A stretch of DNA of 64,000 nt from Kordia sp050633145 (GCF_050633145.1 NZ_JBOEFY010000025.1:1-64000), one strand, 5' to 3'; shown: positions 45,660-55,207, numbered from the stretch's first letter. The notes: a model not told the origin generated them from the letters alone. A program made the numbers and translations.

Positions 45660-46070
45660 ATGCAAGAAGAAGATAAAAGACCAGATAATGTTGTTTTTGA
45701 TGAAGAATCAAATAGTTATAATGCATCTTTAAAAGCCTACGGAACCAATGTTGGCGCGCCAACCATTACAACTTCTGATACAGTTACTTGGAAAAATGTA
45801 AACATTGATAAAGTCAACAAGCAAGTAAAAGCACGTTACGACGAATTGAAAGCTGAGTATGACGCATTGATGGAAAAGTTTGAATACAACAACTTGATTT
45901 ACAACGCAAAATTCAATTTTGAACCAATTGTTGGAGAGATTTATCATTTGTATCGCGACAAAAATCAGCAACCATTTTTATCGATTATTTCGCCAGATCA
46001 TTGTCGTTTTGACTTTGTGGAAAGTTTTCGTTTGAATGCTGATAAAATGTGGGAAGTTGTTGCGGATTAA
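45660..46070 (+). CDS. DUF2452 family protein
   Basis: 136 residues with the family signatures RPDNVVFDEESNSYNASLKA, YGTNVGAPTI, KYDELKAEYDALMEKF-type ARYDELKAEYDALMEKFEYN and a FVESFRLNADKMWEV ending. No function is established. Genes are small, cytoplasmic, and often located by themselves or near photolyase genes. Here it follows the FeS-type photolyase by 17 bases on the same strand, which places it last in the photolyase operon. Confidence 0.8.
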   Translation: MQEEDKRPDNVVFDEESNSYNASLKAYGTNVGAPTITTSDTVTWKNVNIDKVNKQVKARYDELKAEYDALMEKFEYNNLIYNAKFNFEPIVGEIYHLYRDKNQQPFLSIISPDHCRFDFVESFRLNADKMWEVVAD

Positions 46071-46094
46071 TGCCTACAATTAAATAGTACACTG

Positions 46095-46712
46095 TTGAAA
46101 AAGAAATGGAAACATAAGACTTGGAAAGAAAAGAAGAAAACTTTTAGAATTGGAGCTGTTGTTTGTATAATCTTTCTAGGACTTTCATTCATTCAAACAC
46201 CTAAATATGAGGAAGAAGACTTGACCTTTGTTACAGTCGTTTTGACTGGGAAGCCTAAGTTTAAAAAGAGAGTAAGTACAAAGGGAAGTACTTCATATTG
46301 GCTAGTCTTACCTACTAAATCTATTAATTATGATGTCACCGGAATTGACTATAAATATTTAAAAAGTTATCGGTTTCGAAGTGATATAAGAAAAGGAGAT
46401 CAATTAAAGTTTGGAGTCGTAGATGATAAAGTTTTTTGTATAAGCAAAAATAACGTCGATTATATGCAATTTGCAAAAGCACAATTTCATAAACAACAAA
46501 ATCAATTGTTCATAAGATGGTTGTCTTCCTGTGCGCTGTTCTTATCTGTAATTCCTTTAGTGTTTAAAGAGAAACCAAAATTAAAATATAATGATGGAAG
46601 TTATCACGATATAAGTTTTGGAACAATTTTTATTTTGGGAACTATAATATGTTTTATTATTATTTTAATAATTATTGGACCTAAGTTTCTAAGCGGAAGT
46701 GAATTTGCTTAA
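46095..46712 (+). CDS. Two-helix membrane protein of unknown function (TTG start)
   Basis: The open frame begins after the DUF2452 stop and has no ATG near its 5' end. The first usable start is TTG at 46095 (CTG at 46092 is alternative), giving 205 residues beginning M-KKKWKHKTWKEKKK. Three hydrophobic segments are visible (AVVCIIFLGLSFI, SCALFLSVIPLVF, IFILGTIICFIIILIIIGP), with a soluble beta region of about 100 residues between the first two. No family recognised. Confidence 0.6.
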   Translation: MKKKWKHKTWKEKKKTFRIGAVVCIIFLGLSFIQTPKYEEEDLTFVTVVLTGKPKFKKRVSTKGSTSYWLVLPTKSINYDVTGIDYKYLKSYRFRSDIRKGDQLKFGVVDDKVFCISKNNVDYMQFAKAQFHKQQNQLFIRWLSSCALFLSVIPLVFKEKPKLKYNDGSYHDISFGTIFILGTIICFIIILIIIGPKFLSGSEFA

Positions 46713-46737
46713 TAGCTTACAATCTTCTGTCATTCAA

Positions 46738-47748
46738 TTAAAGTTTGTTTTCTAAATACGCTTTAAATTCTCCCTTTTTATCTACATGCAACGCAATCTT
46801 AGTAAATGTCTTTTTAATGCCGAATAAACCATGTACTATTTGTTCGTTGTGAGTTTCAATCAATACATTATGACCTTCTATTTCGCCTAATAAAGAAAGG
46901 CGAGTAATGTTTTCTTCTTTGTCAAATTCTTTAGTTGTCAGCGTAATTTTTTTGATGTCTTCAATTGGAATCTCAGCTTCTTGCATGACTCCGTAACGCA
47001 ATAGTACACGATCATTTTCTACAGCAATTGGACGTTTCATTAGTGATTTTGCAAAGCCAAAAATTTGCAGTCCAGAGTAGGCACTTAAAATCGTGAGAAT
47101 CCATGCAGCAACTTCACTCCATTTTGCCAATAATATGTGTATAGGAACAATTTCTATAGCTACAATTACAATTAAGATGAAGAAGAGTGCTAGTGAACTA
47201 CTTTCTTTGTGATTACTGAATTCGTTTTCGGCTAATTTTCTACGTTTCCAATACACAAATCCATAATAGAATATTGAGATTTCAGTTGCAAAAGGAACGA
47301 CTGCAGGTTTTGGTAAAATTTCTGCGCAAGTTGTTTTTAGTGCTGTAAAAAAGTCTAAAGATTTGTTTTCTTGCTTTCTATGAAATAAAACGGCTTTTCG
47401 CACTTTATAAATTATAAAAGAAGCTACTCCAACTTCTATTACAGGTAAAAACCAAGTTTTAAAAAGTTGCAAATATTCTTGATTGGCTTCTGGTAAAGAG
47501 AAAAATCCAATTGCCAATCCAATAATCATCATAGGAACAACAGTGGTTTTGGGAATGCTTGTTTTTCTAATTAGCAGAAAATACACAATAGGAATTGTCA
47601 ATAATAAATCGGCAGAAACCGCAAATGTAAGTGTGCTTGAATTTTCTAAAAAGTACGGAGATTTAATGAAAAAGTACGTGCCGATAAAGAGCGCTAAAGG
47701 AATCAAAAATTTGGCAAAACGTTGTTGAAAATCTAGTAGTGTTTGCAT
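46738..47748 (-). CDS. Multi-helix membrane protein with C-terminal PH-like domain
   Basis: 336 residues if it starts at the ATG at 47748 (MQTLLDFQQRFAKF); ATGs at 47778 and 47829 would lengthen it and I cannot exclude the first. Six or seven membrane helices fill the first 240 residues. The last 100 (AVENDRVLLRYGVMQEAEIP, IEDIKKITLTTKEFDKEENI) resemble a bacterial PH-like fold, which binds proteins or lipids. Function unknown. Convergent with 46095-46712. Confidence 0.7.
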   Translation of the reverse strand: MQTLLDFQQRFAKFLIPLALFIGTYFFIKSPYFLENSSTLTFAVSADLLLTIPIVYFLLIRKTSIPKTTVVPMMIIGLAIGFFSLPEANQEYLQLFKTWFLPVIEVGVASFIIYKVRKAVLFHRKQENKSLDFFTALKTTCAEILPKPAVVPFATEISIFYYGFVYWKRRKLAENEFSNHKESSSLALFFILIVIVAIEIVPIHILLAKWSEVAAWILTILSAYSGLQIFGFAKSLMKRPIAVENDRVLLRYGVMQEAEIPIEDIKKITLTTKEFDKEENITRLSLLGEIEGHNVLIETHNEQIVHGLFGIKKTFTKIALHVDKKGEFKAYLENKL

Positions 47749-47848
47749 AGTGTACCGTTTTTGAGTTGGCTTCGCCATGTTAGTATAAAGCTTTCCCGAT
47801 TTGTTACACAAAAAACAAACAAATTTCAAACAACGTTTTGCAATGTCT

Positions 47849-48469
47849 TTAGGCTTGTTTTAAACTTTCTATATCATTGATTAATTGTTTCAATTTTGTG
47901 GCAATTGGTCCGTAACTCATTTTAAAAGAAAAACGATAGAAAGCTACTGAAAATATGGTCGCTAATGGCACAATAGCAAATAACCATTCATTCGGATATT
48001 GTAAACTTTCTACACCAAAAATTTTACCAATAGTCTTATCGTATTGATTATAATACGTATAAATTGCCATAGGTAATACCAATGCAGGTGTTCCTATCCA
48101 AAGCATTTTTGCAGTCGTATTTCTACTTTGTAATAACAGTTTATGTAACGATTTTAAAAAGTCATAACAATTGGTTTCTTTATTTGCATTTTCAATATTC
48201 TGAATTTGCTTTTTTACAAAAAAATACCAAATAATACACCATATAGAACCAATACTTCCTGACCAAAGGCTATTACCAATGAGATAGTTTCCGATTAAGA
48301 AAACGACAGATAATATAAGCAATACTTTAGGTTCAGTATGCAGCATGCGCATGAGTTTATCTGCTAAATGTTGCGATTTTTGATTGTATAGATTTTCAAT
48401 TTTTGGTGCGGTCAATGTTTCATTATTGATAAACCCTTGTTTCCAAATATGTTCAATTGATTTTTCCAT
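47849..48469 (-). CDS. Membrane protein coupled to the ECF sigma factor (candidate anti-sigma)
   Basis: 206 residues with four hydrophobic helices (LLILSVVFLIGNYLI, SIWCIIWYFFVKKQI, TPALVLPMAIYTYY, WLFAIVPLATIFSVAF) and an N-terminal soluble region of 45 residues (MEKSIEHIWKQGFINNETLT). Its start overlaps the sigma gene by 17 bases, the arrangement expected for a regulatory membrane partner. No ZAS zinc motif is visible, so an anti-sigma role is by position only. Confidence 0.68.
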   Translation of the reverse strand: MEKSIEHIWKQGFINNETLTAPKIENLYNQKSQHLADKLMRMLHTEPKVLLILSVVFLIGNYLIGNSLWSGSIGSIWCIIWYFFVKKQIQNIENANKETNCYDFLKSLHKLLLQSRNTTAKMLWIGTPALVLPMAIYTYYNQYDKTIGKIFGVESLQYPNEWLFAIVPLATIFSVAFYRFSFKMSYGPIATKLKQLINDIESLKQA

Positions 48470-48947
48470 GTACTAATTTTTTAAGCTGTTCTTTAATTCG
48501 ATTGATGCGAACGCCAATTGTACTGACATTCATTCCCATAATGCTTGCTATTTCTTGATACGATTTCTCCTCCAAATACAATACAATGATTGCTCTGTTG
48601 ATTTCATTTAATTGTTTGATGGCTTTGTAGAGTTCATTTAAAGAAGCTTCTTTGAAAAACGCTTGACTGTCGTCTAAAATATCTTGTGGAATCGCGTCCG
48701 ATACAAAAGTGTTTGTGTTTTTCTTATTTTTCTTTAATAAGGTTAAACATACGTTTAATGAAACTCTGTAAATCCATGTTGACCATTCCGATTTTCCACT
48801 AAAATTGTTGCGACTGCGCCAAATTTGCAAACAAACTTCTTGATAATAGTCTTCAAAATCTTCTTGCGAATTGCTATAAGCACGACAGATTTTAATAATA
48901 ATTGCCGCATGCGGAAGAATATGAGATATGTAAAAATCCTGACTCAT
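48453..48947 (-). CDS. ECF-type RNA polymerase sigma factor
   Basis: 164 residues. Region 2 is DFEDYYQEVCLQIWRSRNNF followed by WSTWIYRVSLNVCLTLLKK; region 4 is INRAIIVLYLEEKSYQEIAS then IMGMNVSTIGVRINRIKEQL. This is a short classical ECF. The downstream membrane gene overlaps by 17 bases. No target promoter motif could be identified. Confidence 0.9.
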   Translation of the reverse strand: MSQDFYISHILPHAAIIIKICRAYSNSQEDFEDYYQEVCLQIWRSRNNFSGKSEWSTWIYRVSLNVCLTLLKKNKKNTNTFVSDAIPQDILDDSQAFFKEASLNELYKAIKQLNEINRAIIVLYLEEKSYQEIASIMGMNVSTIGVRINRIKEQLKKLVHGKIN

Positions 48948-49208
48948 TTAAAAAGTTTCTTGAATGTGCTTTTGAATGATTCTTAACATGAAAATACAAA
49001 AAGTCAACGCGCAACAAATAATCCACAATTGTACAAAGCTTGAATCAATGTAGTTATGAACAATGTTTGTCAATAGATAAAAAATAGTCTTATGTAAGAG
49101 AAAATAGCATTCCATTTTGAGTTTTTTTGTTTTTTGAAAAACGTCTTCACTTCGTTAGTGGCTCAAAGTGGAATTTATTACATGAAGTCTTTATTTTTTT
49201 TGAAAAAA

Positions 49209-50297
49209 CTACAATCGATCTAAAACTACAGGAATCATTTCTTGAAAAAAAATGTAGTTATAGTGTAATCCGCTGCAATTGGTTGTGAAACTAATAGAAG
49301 TAGTATTGGCTTCATTATAAAATAGAAACGATTGGTATTTTAGTGTTCCGCCCGAATGCCCAATATACGTTTGATTTTTATTGCTTAATTTCATAATTCC
49401 GTAGCCATATTCTGCTAGTTTCCCAGATTTCCCTATCGGAATTTCCATTGGTTGCATGGAAGTCCAAGTTTGCATCATGTTTAAACTTGATTGTTGTAGG
49501 ATGCTTTTTTCGATAAAGATTTTATGTAAAAACAAATTCATTTCTTCGGTTGTAGCATATGCGCCACCATCGAAACCATAGTGTTCTCGCCATTCTGAAA
49601 CGTTCGAACTTTTCTCTTCATCTTGTGCAAAAAAGGCGATTGTGTTTTCTGGAGTTTCACCAATTTGAATCGTTTCAAATCCTAGATTCTTGTAAAAACG
49701 ATTGAAGGCTTCTTGAAAAGATTGATTCGTTATTTTTGACACAATCTCTTCCAAGAATACATAATTTGTATTACTATAACTAAAGGAGTTTGTATGATTT
49801 TGTTCAGTGTTTATTAGTGCCAGTTTTTCAGCAAACGTTTTTGGCGCTTGTCCATTAATTACTTGTTGAATCCATTGTGGGTTTTGCGTATAATCAGCCA
49901 AACCACTTGTATGATTTAATAATTGTTTTATGGTAATATTGGCAATGTATTCATTTGGTAGAAAGTCTATATGCTTTGAAACCGGATCATTGAGTGTTAT
50001 TTCTCCTTCTTCAATCAATTTAAAAATAAGCGTAGCGGCTAACAATTTGGTTGCACTTCCAATTCCATATACAGTTTGTGCTTTTAGCTTTGGATGATGA
50101 TAGCTAAGCTCGAATTTTTCTGTTCCTTTCTGAATCAACAAATCAAACGCTGGAATATTTTTCTTTTTAGCGATTTTTAAAACCTCTTTTTTGATTTTTT
50201 TGAAATCATTAAAAGCCGTTTCAACCTTTTGTGTTTCTGAATTGAAGTTGAAAAAAGGTATGACAAAGTATAGTACTAAAAAGTAAATTGATCGCAT
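49209..50297 (-). CDS. Serine hydrolase of the class C beta-lactamase/peptidase S12 family
   Basis: 362 residues with an N-terminal hydrophobic signal (SIYFLVLYFVIPFF). Catalytic elements of the penicillin-binding fold: S81-x-x-K84 in GIGSATKLLAATL, Y-x-N in SFSYSNTNYVFLEE, and HSGG in YIGHSGGTLKYQS in place of KTG. LNHTSGLADY is also typical. Likely a periplasmic D-Ala-D-Ala or ester hydrolase. Antibiotic resistance is not implied. Confidence 0.85.
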   Translation of the reverse strand: MRSIYFLVLYFVIPFFNFNSETQKVETAFNDFKKIKKEVLKIAKKKNIPAFDLLIQKGTEKFELSYHHPKLKAQTVYGIGSATKLLAATLIFKLIEEGEITLNDPVSKHIDFLPNEYIANITIKQLLNHTSGLADYTQNPQWIQQVINGQAPKTFAEKLALINTEQNHTNSFSYSNTNYVFLEEIVSKITNQSFQEAFNRFYKNLGFETIQIGETPENTIAFFAQDEEKSSNVSEWREHYGFDGGAYATTEEMNLFLHKIFIEKSILQQSSLNMMQTWTSMQPMEIPIGKSGKLAEYGYGIMKLSNKNQTYIGHSGGTLKYQSFLFYNEANTTSISFTTNCSGLHYNYIFFQEMIPVVLDRL

Positions 50298-50385
50298 ACG
50301 ATTGGTTTTAGTGAAAAGTACATATAATGTACGTTACTATTCTCTAAGGTAATAATAAATAAAACCTAAAAGTATCTTAATACGT

Positions 50386-51693
50386 TTATAGTCCGAAAGA
50401 AGCTAAAATAGGATCATCTACTTCATAATCGTATGCTCTCCAAAAGAAAGAACCTTCTCCACCATTATAACGCCATACAACCTCTTTTTCAGGTGTAACT
50501 TCCCAGAAACCAAAATCGCCTTCACAAATTAATGTATTTCCATTAGCCAAACGTTCAGCTCCAGAAATTTTACTAGAAAATATGTCTGTATTTACATAAG
50601 ACCAAACTACATTAGGTTCGTTGTCAGTATTAGGTGTTAATGAGAAAGTGGTTGGCATTTCCAACTCATATACTGTTGAGAAACCTGCTGCAAATCCGTT
50701 TACATATAATAACATGTTTCCTTCTCCTTGTACGCCATTCTCTAATAGGTTTGGATAGTGATTACGATCGCCTCGTACTTCTCCCATCATATTGTCGTAT
50801 GCACGTGGGTTTCCAAATCGGTAAACTAAATCGCCACCTTTTCCGTAATTTCCACCAGCGCCTGTAGCTGCTTCTGCAGTTGTTGTGCTGTGGTCAATAA
50901 CCCAAACTTCGCTATAAAAGTTTACGCTTAAGTAAATTACATCTTTATTTGAATCATAATCAAAACCATTGGCGTGCATAAGGTCACCATTGGCAATAGG
51001 ATTGTAATTGACGTTTATTTTATGTGGATTGTCTGCCACAATTCCATAATTTGGAAGTGCTGCATCGTCATCTTGGATAATATGGTCATAACTTCTCCAT
51101 TGCCATACTATTGAATTTGTATTGATATCAATTTCCATTAATGTTTCCGGGTAAATATCACCAGGATTTGTAGATCCTTGCGCAGCGGCATCTGCTTCAA
51201 GAATACGTTCCCAAACTAATAATAAAACATTTCCATTTGGTAACATTTCTACATCATGATGTAAAATAAAATCAGAGTTGCTTAGTGAATATTCCCATTC
51301 GACATCACCGTTAAGGTTCATGATTTTTACGATTCCACCATGACCTCCAAAATTAATTTGGGCATTTGGATCTTTAAAAATTCCTAAAAGTTTTCCGTTA
51401 GGTAATATTTCAAAATCGTTTCCTAAAGATTCGTCAAAAGTAAATTCATGTACTTTTTGTCCAGTTTTATCTAATAAAAAAGCAAAGTCTTTACCAGCAT
51501 TTACAGCTAGCGTTAAGTTGTTATGAATTTTGGTAGCTTCATACACTTCTACTTCGGGAGCTAAGTTTACCGGATCTGGATTTGGGGTTTCACCTTCGGG
51601 TGTAATAATAACTGAATCGTCGTCAGCACAGCTTGCAAAAGCAAATAGTATTGCCAGTGCCGCATATTTGAGGGTTGAAGTAAGTTTCATCAT
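50386..51693 (-). CDS. Aryl-sulfate sulfotransferase (ASST-like) lipoprotein
   Basis: 435 residues with lipobox Cys22 (AALAILFAFASCADDDS), a Pro-rich linker and a beta-propeller repeating pattern. The ASST signatures are seen: GHGGIVKIMNLNGDVEWEYS, DFILHHDVEMLPNGNVLLLV and DLMHANGFDYDSNKDVIYLS with the candidate catalytic histidine region, then VNFYSEVWVIDHST. ASST moves sulfate between phenolic acceptors without PAPS. It is exported and lipid-anchored. Acceptor unknown. Confidence 0.85.
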   Translation of the reverse strand: MMKLTSTLKYAALAILFAFASCADDDSVIITPEGETPNPDPVNLAPEVEVYEATKIHNNLTLAVNAGKDFAFLLDKTGQKVHEFTFDESLGNDFEILPNGKLLGIFKDPNAQINFGGHGGIVKIMNLNGDVEWEYSLSNSDFILHHDVEMLPNGNVLLLVWERILEADAAAQGSTNPGDIYPETLMEIDINTNSIVWQWRSYDHIIQDDDAALPNYGIVADNPHKINVNYNPIANGDLMHANGFDYDSNKDVIYLSVNFYSEVWVIDHSTTTAEAATGAGGNYGKGGDLVYRFGNPRAYDNMMGEVRGDRNHYPNLLENGVQGEGNMLLYVNGFAAGFSTVYELEMPTTFSLTPNTDNEPNVVWSYVNTDIFSSKISGAERLANGNTLICEGDFGFWEVTPEKEVVWRYNGGEGSFFWRAYDYEVDDPILASFGL

Positions 51694-51795
51694 AGCTTAA
51701 ATTAGTAGGCTAAAAATATATAATTATTGAGGATTTCCCTTAAGAAAGTATATAACTTTTGCCATTTTTGATTGATTCTGTATGTTTTTTAACTT

Positions 51796-52317
51796 TTACA
51801 GACCGTTTTTATACTTTTTTGGTCGCTTTTCCAATGAAAAGTTTACAGTTAATTGTATGGCACCACGATCAATTGGTTCAAAACTTTTATTTGTTAATAT
51901 TACTTGCGGATTGATTGTTAATTTGGCTTTTTCGCCACCAATTCCAAAGATAGGAATATACCGCAATGTAGTTTCTTTAAAATCAGTATACATAGCCAAT
52001 TCAGATCCAATCACAAAAAATTGAAAGTACAAAAAACCATTTATTTTTGGAGCAATTGTAAAGTTTCTAGTGTTCAATCCAATATCGGAACCAACTCCAT
52101 AGCTATAACCGCCACCGTGTCTTCCGCCAAATACCATCTTATTAAGTCCAACAGAAAGTAAGTGAAAATTTCGATGGTTAGGTTCTGCAAAACTATAACT
52201 ATAACCAGCCTCAAAATTGGTATATGTATACATACCGAAGTCACGTTTGTTTTGACTAAAGCTACTGTTGACTGTACATAGAAATATGAAAAATAGCAGA
52301 ATTGAGTTTATTTTCAT
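51796..52317 (-). CDS. Exported beta-barrel-like protein of unknown function
   Basis: 173 residues with signal peptide MKINSILLFFIFLCTVNSSFSQ. The rest alternates short amphipathic strands ending in aromatic residues (AGYSYSFAEPNHRNFHLLSV, GFLYFQFFVIGSELAMYTDF), like a small outer-membrane barrel, and closes with a strand (QLTVNFSLEKR). No family recognised. Lies alone. Confidence 0.68.
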   Translation of the reverse strand: MKINSILLFFIFLCTVNSSFSQNKRDFGMYTYTNFEAGYSYSFAEPNHRNFHLLSVGLNKMVFGGRHGGGYSYGVGSDIGLNTRNFTIAPKINGFLYFQFFVIGSELAMYTDFKETTLRYIPIFGIGGEKAKLTINPQVILTNKSFEPIDRGAIQLTVNFSLEKRPKKYKNGL

Positions 52318-52492
52318 GGAATGATCGGTTTTGTAAATAACGTTGAAAGTATTTTGTCTAGTATGTTATAAATATAGAAAGTTTGCTATAATAATTTCTA
52401 CGAAGCTACTTTTTCTATCTTAGAATAATTACTTTAGCAAGCGAACCGATTTACAAATTTACCAAAACAGTGTATTTCCTAAATTATTACCA

Positions 52493-53239
52493 TTGCCACT
52501 AGATTATTTAAAAGGATTTATTTATCGAAAAACAGACTTGTATCGCTTTGTATTATTTGCGAAGAAGTTTACGGAAAGACAACGCGCTGTTGTTGCTGAG
52601 GAAATGCCTTTTTATGAAAAGCTAACAGCAAAAGAGCGACGAGCTTTTGAACACAGAGTACTCCGTTTTATTAAGTACCATACGTTTGTTGGTCGCGAAG
52701 ATTTGTTGGTGACAGAACGAATGCAACTTTTAATTTCGTCGACAGCAGTGATGCTTACTTTTGGGTTTAGTCGTTATTTGCTATCACGATTTGAAACAAT
52801 TTTAGTTTATCCAGAGCATTACTTTTCAAATATTACAAATCAATATCATAAAGGAGAAGCAAATCCGACGTATAAAACCTTGGTGTTTTCATGGGAAGAT
52901 TTTGAAGAAGGCATTAAAATTCAAGATGACAATCTAAATCTCGGAATTCATGAGCTTACGCATGCTGTTCATTTTAGTTTTTTAACGGAAAGCAGTTATA
53001 GTGCTCGCACATTTTTAAAACATTACAAATTATTGCTTGCTTCCTTAACTGATACAGATGCACAAAAACGCTTGATAAAGATGAATTATCTACGTGATTA
53101 TGCTTTTGAGAATCAATACGAATTTTTATCAGTCTTGGTAGAACATTTCTTTGAAACACCCGAAGAATTCAAAGCAAAATTGCCCAATATTTACAACAGA
53201 GTAAAATTGATGTTAAATATGGATGTCGCTGATTTTTAA
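52493..53239 (+). CDS. mtfA: MtfA-like zinc metallopeptidase (peptidase M90)
   Basis: 248 residues from TTG at 52493, the first canonical start. The frame stays open upstream to a stop at 52421, and the upstream segment (SVFPKLLPLPLDYLK) reads like the family N-terminus, so the true start may be a rarer codon further 5'. HELTH (NLGIHELTHAVHFSF) supplies two zinc ligands and the catalytic Glu; a downstream Glu in EFLSVLVEHFFETPEEF is the third ligand. In E. coli MtfA modifies the glucose PTS regulator Mlc; the target here is unknown. The last 4 bases overlap the convergent kinase gene. Confidence 0.85.
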   Translation: MPLDYLKGFIYRKTDLYRFVLFAKKFTERQRAVVAEEMPFYEKLTAKERRAFEHRVLRFIKYHTFVGREDLLVTERMQLLISSTAVMLTFGFSRYLLSRFETILVYPEHYFSNITNQYHKGEANPTYKTLVFSWEDFEEGIKIQDDNLNLGIHELTHAVHFSFLTESSYSARTFLKHYKLLLASLTDTDAQKRLIKMNYLRDYAFENQYEFLSVLVEHFFETPEEFKAKLPNIYNRVKLMLNMDVADF

Positions 53240-53892
53240 ATTTGAATTAGCGGAATTCTAAGACAACTTTGTGTTCCAAAAACTAGCCCAGCATCATTTC
53301 GTAACGTTCGCACGTCTAAAAGCTTCTGTTCGCATGTTGAACCGTTGATGATTTTTAAGCGTTCATTGATGTTTTCTAGAGAAATTCCAGCATCTTCATT
53401 GAGCTCTTTTTCTGTTTTTGTAATGCCTTCACCATTATCGGTAATGCATGCGTATATCATTTCTTTTTCTAACATGATGGAAATCTTTAATTCGCCTTTT
53501 CCGTTGCGTTTCATAGTTTTTAATCCGTGAACAATTGCATTTTCTATCAAAGGCTGCAAAATAAGTGGCGGCACTTTGGTGTATTCCAAATCTTCTTTCA
53601 ATGCTTTGTCAATGACAATAGTGTATGCAAAACCTTTGTCAAAAAGATCGCGTTGTAATTCTATATATAATTTTGAGATTTCGATCTCATCCTGTAAATC
53701 AATCAATTTACATTTGGTCGATTTTTGGACAAGTCGGTACAAATGTGAAAGTCTGTTTAGCCAGTTGATTGACTGATTCACATTTCCTTTGGTAATGGCA
53801 TTACAGATACTTTGAATTGCATTATTTATAAAATGCGGATTCATTTGGGAATTCAAAAGATCGTAACGTAACGATAATTCATTTGATGACAT
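53236..53892 (-). CDS. LytS/YehU-type histidine kinase core (sensor domain absent)
   Basis: 218 residues, just the kinase part: LRYDLLNSQMNPHFINNAIQ with the phospho-acceptor His in NPHF, an N-box in PPLILQPLIENAIVHGLKTM and a DNGEGIT G box. Members usually carry a membrane sensor in front and a LytTR partner beside them; neither is here. It is either a stand-alone cytoplasmic kinase or the remnant of a larger gene. The 3' end overlaps mtfA by 4 bases, convergently. Confidence 0.82.
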   Translation of the reverse strand: MSSNELSLRYDLLNSQMNPHFINNAIQSICNAITKGNVNQSINWLNRLSHLYRLVQKSTKCKLIDLQDEIEISKLYIELQRDLFDKGFAYTIVIDKALKEDLEYTKVPPLILQPLIENAIVHGLKTMKRNGKGELKISIMLEKEMIYACITDNGEGITKTEKELNEDAGISLENINERLKIINGSTCEQKLLDVRTLRNDAGLVFGTQSCLRIPLIQI

Positions 53893-54399
53893 TCAATACA
53901 GTTTTTTTAGTTAACATTTGTTATGCTGGCTTTTAGGGATTACTATAAAATAGGTATAGGTAAATGTACTATTGTTACAGGCAAAAGACAACAGGTTTTT
54001 GTCTCTTTTCGGGAAAAAGGGCTCTATATTCACGGAAAATAGAATATGTGTCTTCTGTGTAAAAATTTGTCTTTTAATGGTTTACGATTCGTTTTTAAAA
54101 AAATAAGAAAAAAACTATTAATTCACGGAATTGTCATTAAAAAGACAACTTTCTGTTGTAAAAATGACACTGTTTTAAGTTTGTTTTTTTTCAAATAAGA
54201 AGAATGAAAGAAGTTTTACCCAAAAAATTTATAAAAAAATAGATTGAAGAATATGATTTTTATTGAATTTTTCTTTACTTAGTACGTATTGCTGATTTTA
54301 CTTTTTATTCTGCCTCACTCCTCCTAGTAAAACAGTCTTTTATACCTTTAACATTCAATTGTTTTTGGACAATATTTAATGTTTTTTAATAAAAATACT
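53893..54399. other. Gene-free leader region before the surface-protein genes
   Basis: No coding frame of note on either strand. The final 130 bases are AT-rich and contain a TACCTTTA near 54340, similar to a -7 element, so the promoter for the gene at 54400 is probably here. No hairpin with T-run, no repeat array. Confidence 0.45.
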
Positions 54400-55182
54400 A
54401 TGATGAAAAAAATACTATTCATTCTATTGTTATGTATTACTATGCATTCATATAGTCAAAGTCTTGTAAATGATGGAGCGGATTTAATGTTGCAAGAATC
54501 GGCACTGATATATAGTGCAGACAGTTTTGAAAATAGAAACGGTGGACAAATTAAAGGTGATGGTATCATGGATTTTTCCGAAGCAATGAATTTGGCAGTT
54601 ATTAATCCAGGCGTTATTATCGGCGATTTAAGTTTTGATTCTTCATTAATCAATAGTTCGGCAGCAGGATTTATGCTAGACATTCAAGGAAATGCAGGAA
54701 TTGGACTTGAAAATGGTCACGATCATGTGTTTGTTGATGGTGATTTAGTAATGAATGGAACTTTAGACATTGCTACCATTGATGGTTTTATGCCAGCAAA
54801 TACAGACTCATTTACTATTATATCGTATACAGGAAATATTTCAGGGCAATTTACATCAGTAAATTTAGGTGTAAATCTTTCTGGTTTTGCAGTTGATTAT
54901 ACATTACCAGGACAAATTCGTTTGGTGCATGAAAGTTTATTAAACGTTGCAGAAACTACTATTGAATCTTTACAAGTATTTCCAAATCCAACAAATGATG
55001 TTGTTTACATTCGATCACTAGATAAAATAGACAAAGTAGAAGTATATAATCTGCTTGGAAAGCAAGTTTTAATTACTAATAGAACCGATAAAGTTGATTT
55101 GGGCAAACTTGCCAAAGGATTGTATTTGGTAAAAGTATATAGTGCGCAAAAGTTTAGCGTTAAGAAAATTAAAGTGCAATAA
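54400..55182 (+). CDS. T9SS-exported cell-surface protein (type A sorting domain)
   Basis: 260 residues from 54400 (the next codon is also ATG). Signal peptide MMKKILFILLLCITMHSYSQ; then a beta-helix-like region of Asp/Gly/Asn-rich strands (DGADLMLQESALIYSADSFE, NPGVIIGDLSFDSSLINSS). The last 75 residues are a T9SS type A domain: VFPNPTNDVVYIRSLDKIDK, VEVYNLLGKQVL, KLAKGLYLVKVYS and a KKIKVQ ending. It is exported through the type IX system and either anchored or released. It starts the surface cluster. Confidence 0.88.
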   Translation: MMKKILFILLLCITMHSYSQSLVNDGADLMLQESALIYSADSFENRNGGQIKGDGIMDFSEAMNLAVINPGVIIGDLSFDSSLINSSAAGFMLDIQGNAGIGLENGHDHVFVDGDLVMNGTLDIATIDGFMPANTDSFTIISYTGNISGQFTSVNLGVNLSGFAVDYTLPGQIRLVHESLLNVAETTIESLQVFPNPTNDVVYIRSLDKIDKVEVYNLLGKQVLITNRTDKVDLGKLAKGLYLVKVYSAQKFSVKKIKVQ

Positions 55183-55207
55183 TTCCTTAAAAATAAATTT
55201 CATTACA

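Noticed and set aside
49209..50297. Beta-lactamase-fold protein as an antibiotic-resistance gene
   Set aside because: HSGG replaces the KTG box and the S12/class C fold is shared by many esterases and peptidases; resistance is not supported.
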